From: Earliella scabrosa
Lineage: Eukaryota; Basidiomycota; Agaricomycetes; Polyporales; Polyporaceae
NCBI GenBank assembly: GCA_022605405.1
Contig: JABYQQ010000003.1
Location: forward strand, 1,178,001-1,242,000
Length of the DNA: 64,000 bases
Reading direction: 5' to 3'
A program made the position numbers and the translations under genes. Numbering within the stretch: position 1 is the first letter of the stretch; each line of letters begins with the position of its first letter. Positions 1 to 11,511 of the stretch are shown here, in pieces. Below the pieces are notes generated by a model that saw only the letters and a program-made list of their open reading frames with translations, had not been told where the DNA came from and searched no databases.

Positions 1-1373
1 CCCTGAGCGAACCCTGCCCAGTGCGCGGTCTCAAAGGGGGTTGAGAAGCAGCGTGATGGCCCAATCATAGTACATGGGTGCGCGGCGCCCCCAACGTCCG
101 ACTGGTCATCGGACATCTGCATATCACGCACGATGCACTGCAGCGTACCACAAATGCATCAGCGCACGCATTTGCTGGGCAATGCCTTGCCCAGGATCGC
201 CTGATTGCAGCACCGTACGAGTCGCACGCCCGTGCCTCCTGGTCGTCGCTGGATTCTGAGTAGAACTGAGAAGGGCCGGTGGGTCGACTGCCTCGCTGCT
301 GGTGGGCAGTGCGCCGACAGCTGCGGGGCCGCTCGTGGTAATTGGGCAGTCCGGCCTCTGATTCTTGGGATCTGGCCTGCAACTAGGAACGGAGCTGCCA
401 TCGAGGAGTGGTGGCGCCCCGGAAGACACAGTCATCTGGTCAGTGCACGCTTCGTGGTGGTTGATTGACAGCGCATCACGTACCACAGCGGCACACATCC
501 AGCTTCACGGAGCCAGAGCAGATGCAGGATTACTGGCGATCGTTATCCCGTCAAGGTTGGACACTGAGGCTGTTCCGTAAGTAACGCGGCCACGTAAGAA
601 TAGCTCCAACCTAGAGCCTTCTTGAAGCTTAAGACTCGGAGACTCGTAAGGTAGAGGCTGGCGCAAGGAGTGTTACAGAAGGTCCTTGCTACGTTGAGGG
701 CGATAAATGCCTTGAGGAACCTAGATCGCCCCCGAGCTGGCGGCTCCGAGCGAAACGTGGGCTGTCAGCTTACGACACCCGCTGCCGTCCAAACTCATAA
801 GGTAGTGTGGCTTCCAAACAGAGGGCCTCGCGTTTGGGGATGTGCAGACAGCGATGGCCAGACGGTCGATGGCTGTGCGTCCGGTCACAACAGGTGCGCC
901 AGGTGCGCTCCCTGGAAGCAACAAGCTCCGGATTCACGGATTCCACGCCAAGTCAAGTCGTGTGAGCCGGACGGGCACTTATAGCATACGCCGTGGCGAG
1001 AACATACCTTTGAGTTCGATAGTACCGGCAAGGAGTCTAACATGAGTCAATCGATGGAAGCCCGTGCAAGAATAGCTGCCGCCAGGAGCCGACGTACATT
1101 GCGCGGGTGCAATGCAAGGCTGAACAGGAGAAACCATTGCCTTAAAATGGGAGAGAAACGGGTGTCGGATTGCGTTGGAGGTCCAGTACAACAGGGCGTT
1201 CGGGTTGCAATACACGCGATAGTAGATAGCACAAGAAAGCGCAAAACATTACAACCTATGACGAGAGCAGAGTGAACGAATATGGACACTAGACAGCGAT
1301 TAACGTAATGCCACAGGGAGTATCGCACACTCGAGAGCAAACGACCGCAATAAATAGCCCGCCAAGCCTCCTG
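1..1373. other. No gene recognised
   Basis: Reading frames on both strands here are short, overlapping and Arg/Ser/Pro-rich in the manner of random GC-rich sequence. I see no splice-consistent chain of frames, no tRNA, and no terminal repeats. It may be the 3' flank of the minus-strand gene that ends at 1374, or decayed sequence. Confidence 0.4.
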
Positions 1374-2298
1374 TCATCGCTCTTGGGAGGCGAGTGTCGT
1401 GCTCCTCTCGGAACTAGTGTTCCGTTTTGGCGTCACGTCGTCGCCGATTGCAGAGTGTGAGTTGAGGAGCAGGGAGTTAATCGCCATACTCTCGCGCGAA
1501 CGTGGCGAATCGCTGCTACTTTGCGCAGAAGACGCAGAGGAATAGGGAGACGGAGGGAGGTCGTGCGCATGCGCATGCATCGCCTCCTGCGACGGCGAAG
1601 CCCGAGTTCGCGGGTGAGGTGGAGGAGAACGGGAGGTACGTCGACGCTTGCGCGTTTGCTGGCTTGAGGAAGAAGGCATCCTGTCGCGGCTCAGATCCAC
1701 CGTAGATGATGAAGAGCTTGTTCGCTGGTGAGCATGATGGGCGTGTTCATAGTGCAGTTGCGGAGGAGCCGGTGCATGTGGCGAGTGATGGTAGGATGCA
1801 GGAGGAGACGGGAAGTGATGCGAGTGCGAGTAGGAATGCGAATGGTGGCTGTCTGGTACGTGCAGAGGAGGCACCGGCGGCGGGATCGCGGGGACGTGTG
1901 GAGCCTGGTAAATGTCAAGCATTGTTCGATGCAGGCTTGCAAGTGAAGCGACACGCTGAAGCTCCTGTCAGTACAGATCGGTGGGAGCCATGGGCGGGCT
2001 GACCTGGTCTTCGGAACTCTTTGCATTGAGCATGGCAAGCAGCATCTCTCTGTCACCATCGCCCCTCGCCTTGTATGCCTCGAGAATTTCACGGAGGGTG
2101 GGTGGAGGCGGCTGTGACATGTGTTATCATCCTGCGAAGAGTTCGGAAGCGAGGTTGGGTGCGTACCTGTTCCATAACGCGCCAAGAGGAGGCAAGAAGG
2201 GTCTTCATGTTGGAATCGATGTGGGGTCGTGGGTAGCGGTGAGCGGGGGCGGGCTCGGGCGAGAGAGGATTGTGTGGTGGGGACGGAAGGAGGCTCAT
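1374..2298 (-). CDS. Orphan Ser/His/Pro-rich protein (hypothetical)
   Basis: Three exons join in phase: 2298-2167, 2111-2004 and 1964-1374, giving about 276 residues. Both introns are GT-AG and short (55 and 39 nt). I do not recognise the family. Residues about 31-100 look like an ordered helical segment, including TLREILEAYKARGDGDREML, followed by a stretch ending in SLHRTMLDIYQ. The rest is low complexity: His/Ser/Pro runs, then an acidic-basic Ser-rich tail that includes RKRRR, which could be a nuclear localisation signal. The composition suggests a disordered regulatory protein, but no function can be assigned. The start at 2298 is the first Met of the frame; an internal Met at residue 31 is an alternative. 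It is transcribed away from the F-box gene across a 1.3 kb gap. Confidence 0.6.
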
Positions 2299-3013
2299 GG
2301 GCAGAGGAGGGGCAGGTCGGGGCGAGTTGGGCTTGGTGATGAGGCATTCTGTGGAGACTGCGTATAAGAGCAGGCCTTGCCAAGTAAAAGGACTATCTTT
2401 GACAGTCCTCTCGAGAGTCCACAGTGTAATTTTAGCGTGCCAAGCCTTGCTCGGAACTCATCCCACCATGGCCCCCCCGCGTCCCCCTCCGCGGTCGCCT
2501 CCCCGGGCTCGCGCAGCCTGCGCGCGTCGCGGGTCGCCAGACGTGTGTCCGCGCAGCATGACCGACCGACGGGGGCGAGGAGCGGGGGGCAGGGGCGGCG
2601 GACGAGGAGGAGAGGACGGAGGAGGCGTCTGCTCAAAATAAGCATTGGCGGTGTGCTGCTATTCTTGCGGGCCTTTGGCTTGGCATTCCCAAAAGGGGAG
2701 CGCGGGCTTGTCATTCTACTTATCATCAATATAATCAGGGCCTATTTTTGTATGCGTCGCTCGTTCCTTCCTTCTCCTGTCTGCCTCCTCTCGCCCCCTC
2801 CCGCTTCCCGGTCGCTCTCATCCGCGCCGCAGACGAGTGCTCCCGCGGGCGAGGCCTCGCGCACCGAGCCATCGCGCCATTCATCCCGGCTGCCCAGCAG
2901 CGGCATATCATGTCCATCTGTCGCCAGAATTAGCACCGTCACTGCCAAGCTTCAGCCAAGTGCGCTGCATGTTCTCCCCGCCCGCATTTCCCCGTCCTCA
3001 TTCATATCCCCTT

Positions 3014-3050
3014 CACTCTCTCCCGACCCTCTCTCCCGACCCTCTCTCCG
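3014..3050. repeat. Short 13-bp pyrimidine tandem repeat
   Basis: The unit CCTCTCTCCCGAC is repeated almost exactly about 2.7 times in the divergent promoter region. It looks like a small tandem duplication; length could vary between strains. Confidence 0.6.
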
Positions 3051-3557
3051 GCAGTCGTCCTCTCCGACCTCGGTGTCTGTGCCCAGCTCATCGTACTTCA
3101 CGTCTATTTTTGTCACATGACCCCCGAGTCTATTCTGTCCTCCCCGCGATTAACCTCGATGAAAACGCGAATAATGTGCGCGCTGTCTTGGCAGCGTTCG
3201 TGTGCATGCGTGACTGCGCTCGGTGCGACCGGCCTGACCACTGATTCCTCCGAGCGTTGACAGCAACGTGTTGCGACGCAGGCGCCGCCGTCCTCTGACC
3301 GCGAGGATTCGAACGTACAACTCGACACCATTGCGCTGCTCACTACAGTTCCGCCCGATCTGGACTTGAGCACACGAGTACTTACGTCACAGCGCGTCAC
3401 TCTCGGGCTCCGGGCCGGTCGCATTCTCATCACATGACTAGCGCGTCGCGCGGCACCGCGTTGGCGCCCGCACTGCGTTCATTTCCAGACAAAGCCGTGG
3501 TTCGCCGACTCGGTTTGACTCCTAACTTCCACCACCGTGAGAGGCTCTCTGTGCGCA

Positions 3558-3563
3558 TATATA
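3558..3563 (+). promoter_or_regulatory. TATA-like box of the F-box gene
   Basis: TATATA lies about 52 bases before the ATG at 3615. Position and sequence fit a fungal TATA element, but no transcript start is known. Confidence 0.35.
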
Positions 3564-3614
3564 CGTCGTGCTCAAGTACTCTGCTCCCTCAGCTGCCCAT
3601 TCTCTCAATCATCG

Positions 3615-5426
3615 ATGTCTGCATCACTGTTACCCACGGACGTCGTCCACGAGATCCTGGTGAATGTACCCGACCTCGCCACTCTGTCTGCTGCAATCCG
3701 AGTGTGCCAGAAGCATCATGACGCCTTCAAGGCGCATCCAAAATCTATTGTTCGTGCAGTCGTCGAGAACATCATCGGGCCCGCCCTGCCTCAGGCGGCA
3801 CGATCAGCGCAATACGCTCACCAAACCGAGTCTCTCGGAGACTCGAAGGTCGACAGCCTACCTCCAGAATCGCACTACCGTGACCTGGACTGGGTACCTA
3901 CCGGAAGGCTTGCGACTCGCCTTGAGCAGCGTGCGGAAGCGGTTCGAACCCTTCGAAATTTCTACAGTCAAAGGTACGCCACCACACACACCGCGGCGTA
4001 ACCACCTCCCAAAGTTGGGCTCATACCATTCGCTGTTGCGCTAGGCACAAGGACCGCCGTAGCGAAACCAGTGTGTTGGACTCAGAGGAAAGCCTGAAGT
4101 TTGACCGTGCCATGTATCGTTACTGGCTTTACCTCGATCTGCTTGAGTGGTCCGCATTCTGGGACGAAGATGAAGACGAGGACGATGACGTAGATGATGA
4201 CGAGATGGACGAACGCGAACAGAAACAAGTGGCCGCAGGACTGAAGACCATGATGGATGGCCTCTCGACTGACGAGCTTCTGGAGGTCCTCAACGTAGGC
4301 ACATTCGCCGAAGAAACATTACGATGGGCCTACCGTGGACTCCCAGATGTACACAGCGGACTCCGTGAGCGGGGATACATCTGCGTCCTCTGATGTCCGG
4401 CTGATACTGGTATGCTTTAGCCAGGCCCGAACTCACTCAGTACATGGTGATGGCCAACCCCGCCACGCTGGCAAGCATGTTGGATCAAGGCGAAGTGGGC
4501 TATCTTACCATGTGCGCAACATGGGAGCCTATCCGCAACGTTCTCAAGGAAGTTTTGGTGTCGCGCAAGATCAAGGAAGCAGACCTGGACGAGAGGCGTT
4601 CGAAGGCGATAGTTAGGTCGACCGTCGGCGCTGGAGATACATGTGCGTTGTCCATTCTCGTCCTGCTGTCAGGGAAGCGCCTTTTGACATATCTGGATAT
4701 CTGTCGTAGGCTCTCGATGTGGAGCCGTGGGCGGTGTTGAGCTCATCGGCGAACCCAGTCGGTCCCATAATCTCCGTTGACACACCTGATGCTGATACTG
4801 TCGCAGATATCGCTCTTCTTTCTGGAGTGCTAACTCCATATGAGCGAATGGCGCTCCTACCAGGTCTTCTGCCCAGGAACAGGGAGGAGACAAAGTTGCT
4901 GTTAACGCACATCATGAAGAGTCGCAATCAGAAACGGATACCGGAGAAAGATCTATTTCACGAACTCGTTGATCTCGAGATAGGCGACGATGGTGACGCC
5001 GTGCAAGAAGCACACCAGTGGTCCAAGGACGGCTGGTATTGCCTCGAATGCATGAAGGACCTGTACAGGGAGCGTTTGCTGGATTGGTGGCGGCAAGCGA
5101 AGGTTAAGAGTGCGTATCTCCATCTGCTTCTCTGGTGCGTCGTCGCTAACTGTCAATGTAGGCGGCGCGCCGGTTCCAGAAGGTTGCTGGTGAGGTCCTG
5201 TGCTCCTCTTGGTAGTGGTCTTGTGCCGACTGAAAATGACAGGTATGGTTATAACTGCCGCACAATGACCCATCGTCCGGCGCATGCGCTCAAGCTCAAT
5301 GTATGCTCATCCTGTTTCTCAATCCCCCCTGACCTTACTGATGTCTCTTGCCAGCATCTGTGCTATCCTACTCGAGGTGACGGGCCCCAACCGCCCCAGC
5401 AGCAGCTTACAAACCAGCCTAACTGA
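3615..5426 (+). CDS. F-box-like protein with C-terminal Cys/His motif
   Basis: Exons 3615-3973, 4045-4364, 4421-4611, 4710-5109, 5162-5189, 5243-5300 and 5355-5426 close in phase (about 475 residues). The N-terminus LLPTDVVHEILVNVPDLATL is an F-box-like helix set, which would dock on Skp1 in an SCF ubiquitin ligase. An acidic Asp/Glu run follows at about residue 150. The C-terminus carries CWYGYNCRTMTHRPAHAL and then NHLC, a compact Cys/His cluster with a tyrosine-glycine turn that resembles small zinc-binding motifs such as PBZ. This likeness is inference. The donor ending exon 3 (GTTAGG at 4612) is weak but is the only one I found that keeps the frame; that junction is uncertain. The 28-nt exon 5 is needed to reach the Cys/His motif. 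Substrate unknown. Confidence 0.72.
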
Positions 5427-5859
5427 GTCCGATCACACATCCCATGTTGCATGCGATGCTTTGCTGAGGTATCAGACGTTGATTTCTTCACTCTGTTGGA
5501 CTTGGACTCCTACCAGTCTCGGACGACGATTTGCGGTTTTCGTATCGGCACGAATGCAGCTCATGTACCTATCTATGATGTACTGTACAACAATCTATCA
5601 AGCAAGCTTGCGCGGGTTTGTTGCCTACCAAAGAATTATCAGATCAGTTCGATCCACTCAGCACCGTAAGTACTCCAATCTGGCAGGCGCCTGACCTAAC
5701 CTGGTCGGCGCTACGCCGATGGGATGGGGCGGCTGTTCGGGCCGCTCGGCTTGCCCTTTGCCTTCACCCTGTACCCCCCTCACACTCAGGCTCACCGACC
5801 TCCATGGGCTTCGTCGACCACAAGTGAGGACCCCAGAGCACGAAGAACGACCACTCAGA
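5427..5859. other. Intergenic, with one protein-like open frame
   Basis: This lies between the F-box stop and the AP-3 sigma start. The plus-strand frame 5451-5669 (72 codons) reads more protein-like than its surroundings (DVDFFTLLDLDSYQS), but I recognise no family and see no partner exons. It may be chance or a gene remnant. Confidence 0.3.
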
Positions 5860-6796
5860 ATGATACACGCGGTACTCATCTGTCTGCCCACCCTCTTCCA
5901 TCCATCTCGCGCCCCGCTCACGCCGTGCCCGTGTTTGCGTCTGCGTCGTTCGCGTCCACAGTCAACACCTCGGGCGTGCCCCGCCTGACAAAGTTCTACT
6001 CGCCCATCCACCAGTCGGCGCAGACCCTGGTCGAGAAGATCTACGCCCTCGTGTCCGGGCGGCCCGCGGGCCTGTGCAACTTCCTCGACGCCCCGGAGCT
6101 CGAGGCGTTCCTCAAGCCCAAGGACGGCAACGGCGAGAAGCTGCGCGTCGTGTACCGCAGCTACGCGACTCTCCACTTCGTGTTCGTCGTCGATAGCGCG
6201 GAGAGCGAGCTCGGCATCTTGGACCTGATTCAGGTGAGCTTTCCTTCCTCCCCGTCCTCCCCCATGTGTGTGTGCGTGCGGGCCGTGTGCACTGTACAGG
6301 GGCCGTGGACCGTGACGGTGGTGGACATGCTGACGGGTCGGATGGTCCGCCCACCCGTAGGTGTTCGTCGAGTCGCTCGATAGCGCATTCGAGAACGTAT
6401 GCGAGCTCGATCTGGTCTTCCATTTCGACGAGGTGCGTGCGTCACAGGGCGTCCGCGCCGTTCCGTGTTCGCGCTCAGATCCGTTTCCCCGAAGGCACAT
6501 CACATCCTCGCCGAGATCATACAGGGCGGACTCGTCCTCGAAACAAACGGGACCGAGATCGACCGTGCCGGTGAGTGCTCCCCCCGATGTATCCCCGCTT
6601 ACCCTACTGAACAGCGCATTCGTTCTGCCGCACACGTCACTTAGTGCAAGAGGCCGCGCGGGCACGGAAGGAGTCGTTCGCGTCTGCCAACCCGCTGTCG
6701 CTCGGTGGAGGTGGAGCTGTCGGTTCACGCAGTGCTGGGCTGCAGACACCCTTAGGGTGGCTCACGGGCAGGCTTGCCGGAGTTGGTGCCAGGTAG
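5860..6796 (+). CDS. APS3: AP-3 adaptor complex subunit sigma
   Basis: Five exons (5860-5881, 5962-6233, 6361-6432, 6495-6570, 6645-6796) give 197 residues, the usual size for AP-3 sigma. The protein starts MIHAVLIFNTSGVPRLTKF and contains CNFLDA, YATLHFVFVVDSAESELG, LDLIQVFVESLD, FENVCELDLVFH and GGLVLETN, a near complete match to the conserved longin-like sigma fold. The first exon is only 22 nt, and the codon for Phe8 is split across intron 1. AP-3 sigma pairs with the delta subunit in the AP-3 coat that moves cargo from Golgi/endosome to the vacuole. The Ala/Gly-rich tail after residue 150 is the variable part. The gene converges on MED6. Confidence 0.95.
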
Positions 6797-7208
6797 CACA
6801 ATCGTATCCCAAGATTACGACACCCAATGCCCATGACCCGGCTTGTGCTATCCTCGTCTTGTAGTACCTAGTACCGTTTCCGAGGACCCGCTCGCACGCC
6901 TGATTAGGCTGGCAACCCCACAACCCACGGGTTCGGGAGGACCTTGGCGTACGATATGTTTCCCGGGACTGAACCGTGGCGGCCGAGTCGTGTACTTCCA
7001 CAATGTTACAATCGTCATGGGATTAGGTTCATGGGATAGCGAGCATGCGATGACAACAGTCTTGGACAGTGCACGCGTAGAACATCTGTAATGGCAGGGT
7101 ACGATGACAGCCTGCATGCGTACCTTGCGAGGGTGGGGCTGAAAGACAACAATGCCGCAGTTGCACGGCATAAGCAAGTCTGTGAAAAAGAGGACATTTG
7201 TGTATCGA
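6797..7208. other. Intergenic between convergent genes
   Basis: This holds the 3' flanks of AP-3 sigma (+) and MED6 (-). I see no coding chain or structural RNA. Confidence 0.5.
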
Positions 7209-8383
7209 CTAGGGAGCCGGGGGCGGAAGGGTTGCCGTCCCTAAGTCGCGAGGAGGTTTGAGTTCCAGGTGACCCACCCTGCCGACATGACACTTACGCT
7301 TCTTTTTCTTCTTACCACCCCCGGGCGGACCTTTGGGAGCTTCCTGTGGTGTAGGGGCGATAGATGGGGCTCTGGTCGCAACACCGCCCGGGCCAGGTGC
7401 CGGGGTGACAGACGATCGGCCCACTGTCGCTGCAGCAGGCGTTTCGGGGACGTTCTCCTCGGATGCAAGTACCGGTAATTGAAAAGACTGGTGTGCATGA
7501 ACAGCTGTTGTGCTCATGGCGTTGAAGAGCAGCATGTTGTTCTGTTGCCGTTTGGTGTCACTGGAAGCAGTGGCTAGTCCGCGTGTGCCTGCAACCTCCT
7601 CGGTTTCTTGTGTGTCAGGAGCCGGCTCACCGTCTTGGGTGCGCTTCTTCGCCGCTGAGCTATTGCCGGAAGACGGCTCGACGATCGGCCAGACAAAGCC
7701 AGTCCGCGGCGTGTACGCGGGCCTGTGTGTTCGGAGAATGTCCAGCGACTTTTGCAGCGATTGCAGGGACGTGAGCTGCAACATGTGACGCGATGAACAT
7801 GTGCACACGGAAGTTCGAGGGCACACAGGCACTCACGAGGCGATTAGAGACGAGAGTGTACACGTCCGGAGACTGGTAGATGCGGTTGTTCAAGATGAAA
7901 TAGACAGCCAGTGGCCGGACTGTGCGATCGGACCTCAGGAGGTGTGAGAGGACAAGACTCACCTACGACTCACCTTCATCCGGTGAGAGTCGCTCGCGCT
8001 TGTGAATGATGAACAAAGAGGGTGGCTCGGCATGCACGAGAGTAAACTCGATGCCGGTGAGACGTCTAAGAATATGGCCAATTAGAGGGCCGACCTAACG
8101 AACGACGTGCTACTTACTTGAGCTCCTCGGCTTCGTTCAGTAATGGCTGGCCGGTATGCATGGTTTGCATCCGCAGGAACTGATTGTTGCTTTGCTTATC
8201 GTAGAACATGGACGTGGTGAAATACTCGAACGCGTTCTCGGGGGTGAGAGGACCATGTGCCTAGGACAGACAGTGTGAACACGACGAGCAAGGCGCGTCT
8301 GGTGGAAGCAAGACCTGTATCCACTCGTGCCAGATGAAGAAGCGATGGCTGTAGTCGTCTGGAGGGTGCAGGTCGACGTCCAT
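7209..8383 (-). CDS. MED6: Mediator complex subunit 6
   Basis: Six exons (8383-8315, 8260-8118, 8065-7974, 7919-7837, 7775-7298, 7240-7209) give 298 residues. The N-terminal half shows the MED6 core in order: FFIWHEWIQ, LTPENAFEYFTTSMFYD, SNNQFLRMQ, EFTLVHAEPPSLFIIHK, RPLAVYFILNNRIYQSPDVY and LTSLQSLQKSLDILRTHRP. MED6 is a head-module subunit linking activators and the middle module to RNA polymerase II in the nucleus. The C-terminal 140 residues are Pro/Ala-rich and end in a Lys run (KKKKK), typical of fungal MED6 tails. The intron 3 acceptor was chosen at CACAG before TCCGGCC because it restores the conserved VRPLAVYF. The last exon encodes only nine residues. It diverges from the NRAMP gene with 298 bp between starts. 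Confidence 0.95.
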
Positions 8384-8681
8384 GTCGCGCAGCAGAGAAA
8401 AGCAGGAAGTCGGAGACCGTGGTGGTGGTTACAGACAAAGCGGAGGACGGGCCCGGGGCTGCGGCTGGTACGCGATTGGTGGCGGGACGCGTTCGCGCGT
8501 CCTGGCGCGTCTCACACTGGACGGCAGCTTTCCCAGCGTCGACCACCGGCCTGGCTCCAGTGAGAACGCAAGCCCACTGCGCCCGCTCTCTCGTTTCTGT
8601 CCCGCTCTCCTGGTCCCGACAAGTACTCGCCGCCGCCATGGATATCCCAAAATTCCCCCTTTCCCGCCCCCATCCACCCAG

Positions 8682-10984
8682 ATGTCTCTCCTGGACCATC
8701 CAGACCGCGACGCGGTCTATCAGACTCCGTCTATCCGCGATGCACCCGGCTGGCGGGCACGAGCAAACTACTGCTACCGCAAGGTTGCGCACCATGTCAC
8801 AAAACACGTAGGAGTAGGCATCATCTGTGCGGTAGCCTACTTCGACCCGTGAGTGCATCCACCTCTGTCTTGTGGCGCGTCAGCACGCTGAAACTGGCTA
8901 CACAGAGGAAACTGGAGCGTCGACCTCCAAGCAGGGTCGCTCTTCGGATATAGACCGATGCTCTTTGTGGTTCTAATGGCAGGCCTCGGGGCAATGGTAC
9001 TGCAGGTCAGCCGATTTGGCATGTCTCTCACACCAACTGCACTGACCAGCCACCCTGTTGCAGTCTCTGGCCTTCAGGCTCGGCTGCGTCACCGGCAAAG
9101 GTATACAAGCAGCCACGTTGCTTCGCTACGTGATATTGACGCAGCCAATTAGACCTTGCTTCTCATTGTCGTTTGCTACTGCACGACCGACCTCGTTACA
9201 AGCGCTTCTTCCGGTATGGCGTTCTGTACCCACTCTATGTGCTCTCTGAAATCGCAATCGTGAGCACTGATCTGGCGGAACTGCTCGGCTCTGCTATTGG
9301 TCTCTGTCTCATCTTCCCGTCAATCCCTCTGTGGGCGTCGGTTCTCATTACTGCGTCGGATGTTCTGATCTTCCTGATTCTCGGGGATCCATCTCGTGGC
9401 CACGGCCGACCCGTCAAAGTATTCGAGTTCACCGTCATGGCACTGGTGGGTTCTGCATTGCTGTTTGCACACCGCTTCACATTAATCACCAATACTCAGG
9501 TTGCAGTAGTGTTTATCTGCTTCCTTGTGCTTCTGGTTCGAGTCGAGCCGATTTGGTCGGAGGTCTTCCTTGGCTACATCCCATCAAAGGCCTTGTTCGA
9601 AACGAAGCCTGACGCATTGTACACTGGTGAGTGTGGACATCGCACCCTTCCGGTCATCGGGTCACTGAAGGGTCATCCATACAGCCGTTGGTATTCTTGG
9701 TGCGACCGTCATGCCTCATGCACTCTTCCTAGGGTCGTATCTGGCTACTCAAGATAGAATTGGGCCAGGCCCCACGCTACCAGACCCTGTCGTGTCGTCA
9801 CCACCCTCAAACCTTCGGGGGAGATTGAGGGCCTGGTTTCAGTCCCTCTTCACTATCTCTCGCGCTGAGCGCATTGCCGCCTCAAGGGACTACCGGGACA
9901 AGTACGGTCGAGAGAATAACGATCTCGGTTTCATCCGGGCGCACCTTTCACATGGACTGGTGGACGTGATTGTGAGCCTGTTGGCCGTTGCCGTGCCAAT
10001 AAATTCCGCGTGAGTACTATCACTGTCAGCAGATGGGTGCAAGGCGTCCTGAGCGTCAATTGTCTTGTCAGTATTCTCGTAATAGCAGCCACCGTCTTCT
10101 TCAGAGATGGATCATCAGAGACGAACGTTCCTGCCGGCCTATTCGATGCCCATGATTTGATCAAGGACCACATTGGCAAAGGTACGACGGAAGGCCCTGC
10201 TTCACGTAATACCTAGCCGGAATTTAGCTGATCCATCACGCTCTCACAGCTGCCGCCTTCATTTTCGCCCTTGCATTGCTATGCGCGGGCCAGACTGCGA
10301 GCATCACGGCTACCCTTGCAGGCCAGATCGTCTCCGAAGGCTTCATCGAATGGAGAGTGTCCGTAAGTGTCTCTCGCGCGTCTCTGCGGATGCAATTATC
10401 AACGTGTGCTCAAACAATGCCCATTGCCCCTCCAGCCATTCCTCCGGCGCATAATCACCCGCCTCATCGGCCTGATTCCGTCTGTCGTCGTCGCCATAGC
10501 GGTCGGTCGGACGGGCATTGACACCTTGCTGGTCGCGTCTCAGGTCGCGCTTGCCCTCGTCCTTCCGTTCGTCGCTGCGCCTCTCATCTGGCTCACGTCG
10601 TCAAAGTCCGTGATGTCCGTCAGGAAGCCGCCGTCCGCAGACACCTCCACCTCCACTGTGGCCCCGTCCGCTAATACGCCCGTGACATCACCGACGTTGC
10701 CGAGTCCAGATGCGATGCCTGTGCCACTGCCCGATGTCATCGAAGAAACCGAGGTCCCCACGATGCAGGGCCTGAGTCCGTTGGACGAGAAAGAGAAGGT
10801 GACAGTTGAGGTTGAGAAGCACGAACGCCACACGCCAGACGTTGAGGACGCTTCTGTTGATGAAGATGCCTGCGTTTCCTTTGCGAGTGGTTGGCTGGTC
10901 ACGGCCATTGCATATCTCATATTCCTGATCATTCTTGCCGCCAATTTCTACGCGATCGTGATGCTGGCGTTGGGTAAAACGTGA
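8682..10984 (+). CDS. NRAMP-family divalent metal transporter
   Basis: Eight exons (8682-8848, 8906-9005, 9064-9100, 9153-9626, 9685-10009, 10072-10181, 10250-10362, 10436-10984) give 624 residues. The family signatures are present: YFDPGNWSVDLQAGS, where DPGN forms the TM1 metal site; GATVMPHALFLGS, the TM6 MPH site; and GQTASITATLAGQIVSEGF, the conserved transport motif. About eleven hydrophobic spans are visible. NRAMP/SMF proteins import Mn2+ or Fe2+ with protons at the plasma or endomembrane. A Pro/Glu-rich loop (about residues 510-580) sits between the last spans and is the variable part. The DPGNW codons cross the first intron, and only that splice gives the motif. Which yeast SMF paralogue it matches cannot be told from sequence reading. 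Confidence 0.95.
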
Positions 10985-11202
10985 ACACTTAGGAGACTTC
11001 AAATAGACAAGCACGATGTATCATTATAGCTATGTTCTTCAACTCTTGCTTCGTGGAGGATGACGCAGCAAGGGCGATTGATACCACCTATTGATGGCAA
11101 TCATGGTGAACAATGGCGTGAATCCTGAGTTTTCGCGTGTCCGAGTTGTGAAGAAACTGGGTGCAATTTCCTTTGCGCATGCCGAGGGGTCTGAAGACAT
11201 CC

Positions 11203-11207
11203 AAAAA
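11203..11207 (-). terminator. Pol III T-run after tRNA-Lys copy 1
   Basis: Five A on the plus strand (T5 on the transcribed sense) lie eight bases past the tRNA 3' end, a normal Pol III stop. Confidence 0.6.
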
Positions 11208-11214
11208 TGATACT

Positions 11215-11308
11215 AGCCCACCGCGAGGGTCGAACTCGCAGCCTTCAGATCACCACCTTGCCACTCACAATAAGAGTCTGACGCTCTATCCGATTGAGCT
11301 AGGCGGGC
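11215..11308 (-). tRNA. tRNA-Lys(CUU) with 20-nt intron, copy 1
   Basis: Read on the minus strand, the acceptor GCCCGCC pairs with GGTGGGC, the D stem is GCTC/GAGC, the anticodon stem is TCAGA/TCTGA, and the T arm is GCGAG-TTCGACC-CTCGC. The seven-base loop is CTCTTAA after removing a 20-nt insert at the canonical site between positions 37 and 38, giving anticodon CTT (Lys). The intron is TTGTGAGTGGCAAGGTGGTG. The mature part is identical to the copies at 24477 and 42259 as far as I can read; the intron differs. Confidence 0.93.
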
Positions 11309-11511
11309 GGTACGAAACCGCCACTACGTTCTACTATGGCTGTGCTGTCATTCCCACAAAACGCTAACCCCGAGAAGGCTGTGCGTGTGTAATGACAGTG
11401 GTGTACAGGTTGCAGGTCCTAGGGTAGTGCTACACATATCGATAAGGTATACAATCCGAGTCGGCAGGGGGGGTACAAGGACGAGTACAGCCTAGGACGG
11501 GGGCGCTAAAA

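Larger units (their letters stand above)
2299..3614. promoter_or_regulatory. Divergent intergenic region, pyrimidine-rich
   Basis: This stretch separates two divergently transcribed genes. It is rich in CT tracts, typical of basidiomycete promoters and 5' leaders, and has no convincing coding chain. TCACATGA occurs twice (about 3112 and 3428), an E-box-like core that may be chance. Confidence 0.45.

Noticed and set aside
1..1373. Transposon remnant
   Set aside because: No terminal inverted repeats, LTRs, transposase or reverse-transcriptase motifs could be found.
4612..4742. Sugar-kinase-like VGAGDT string in the F-box gene region
   Set aside because: It lies in sequence best read as intron or exon border; no other PfkB motif is present.
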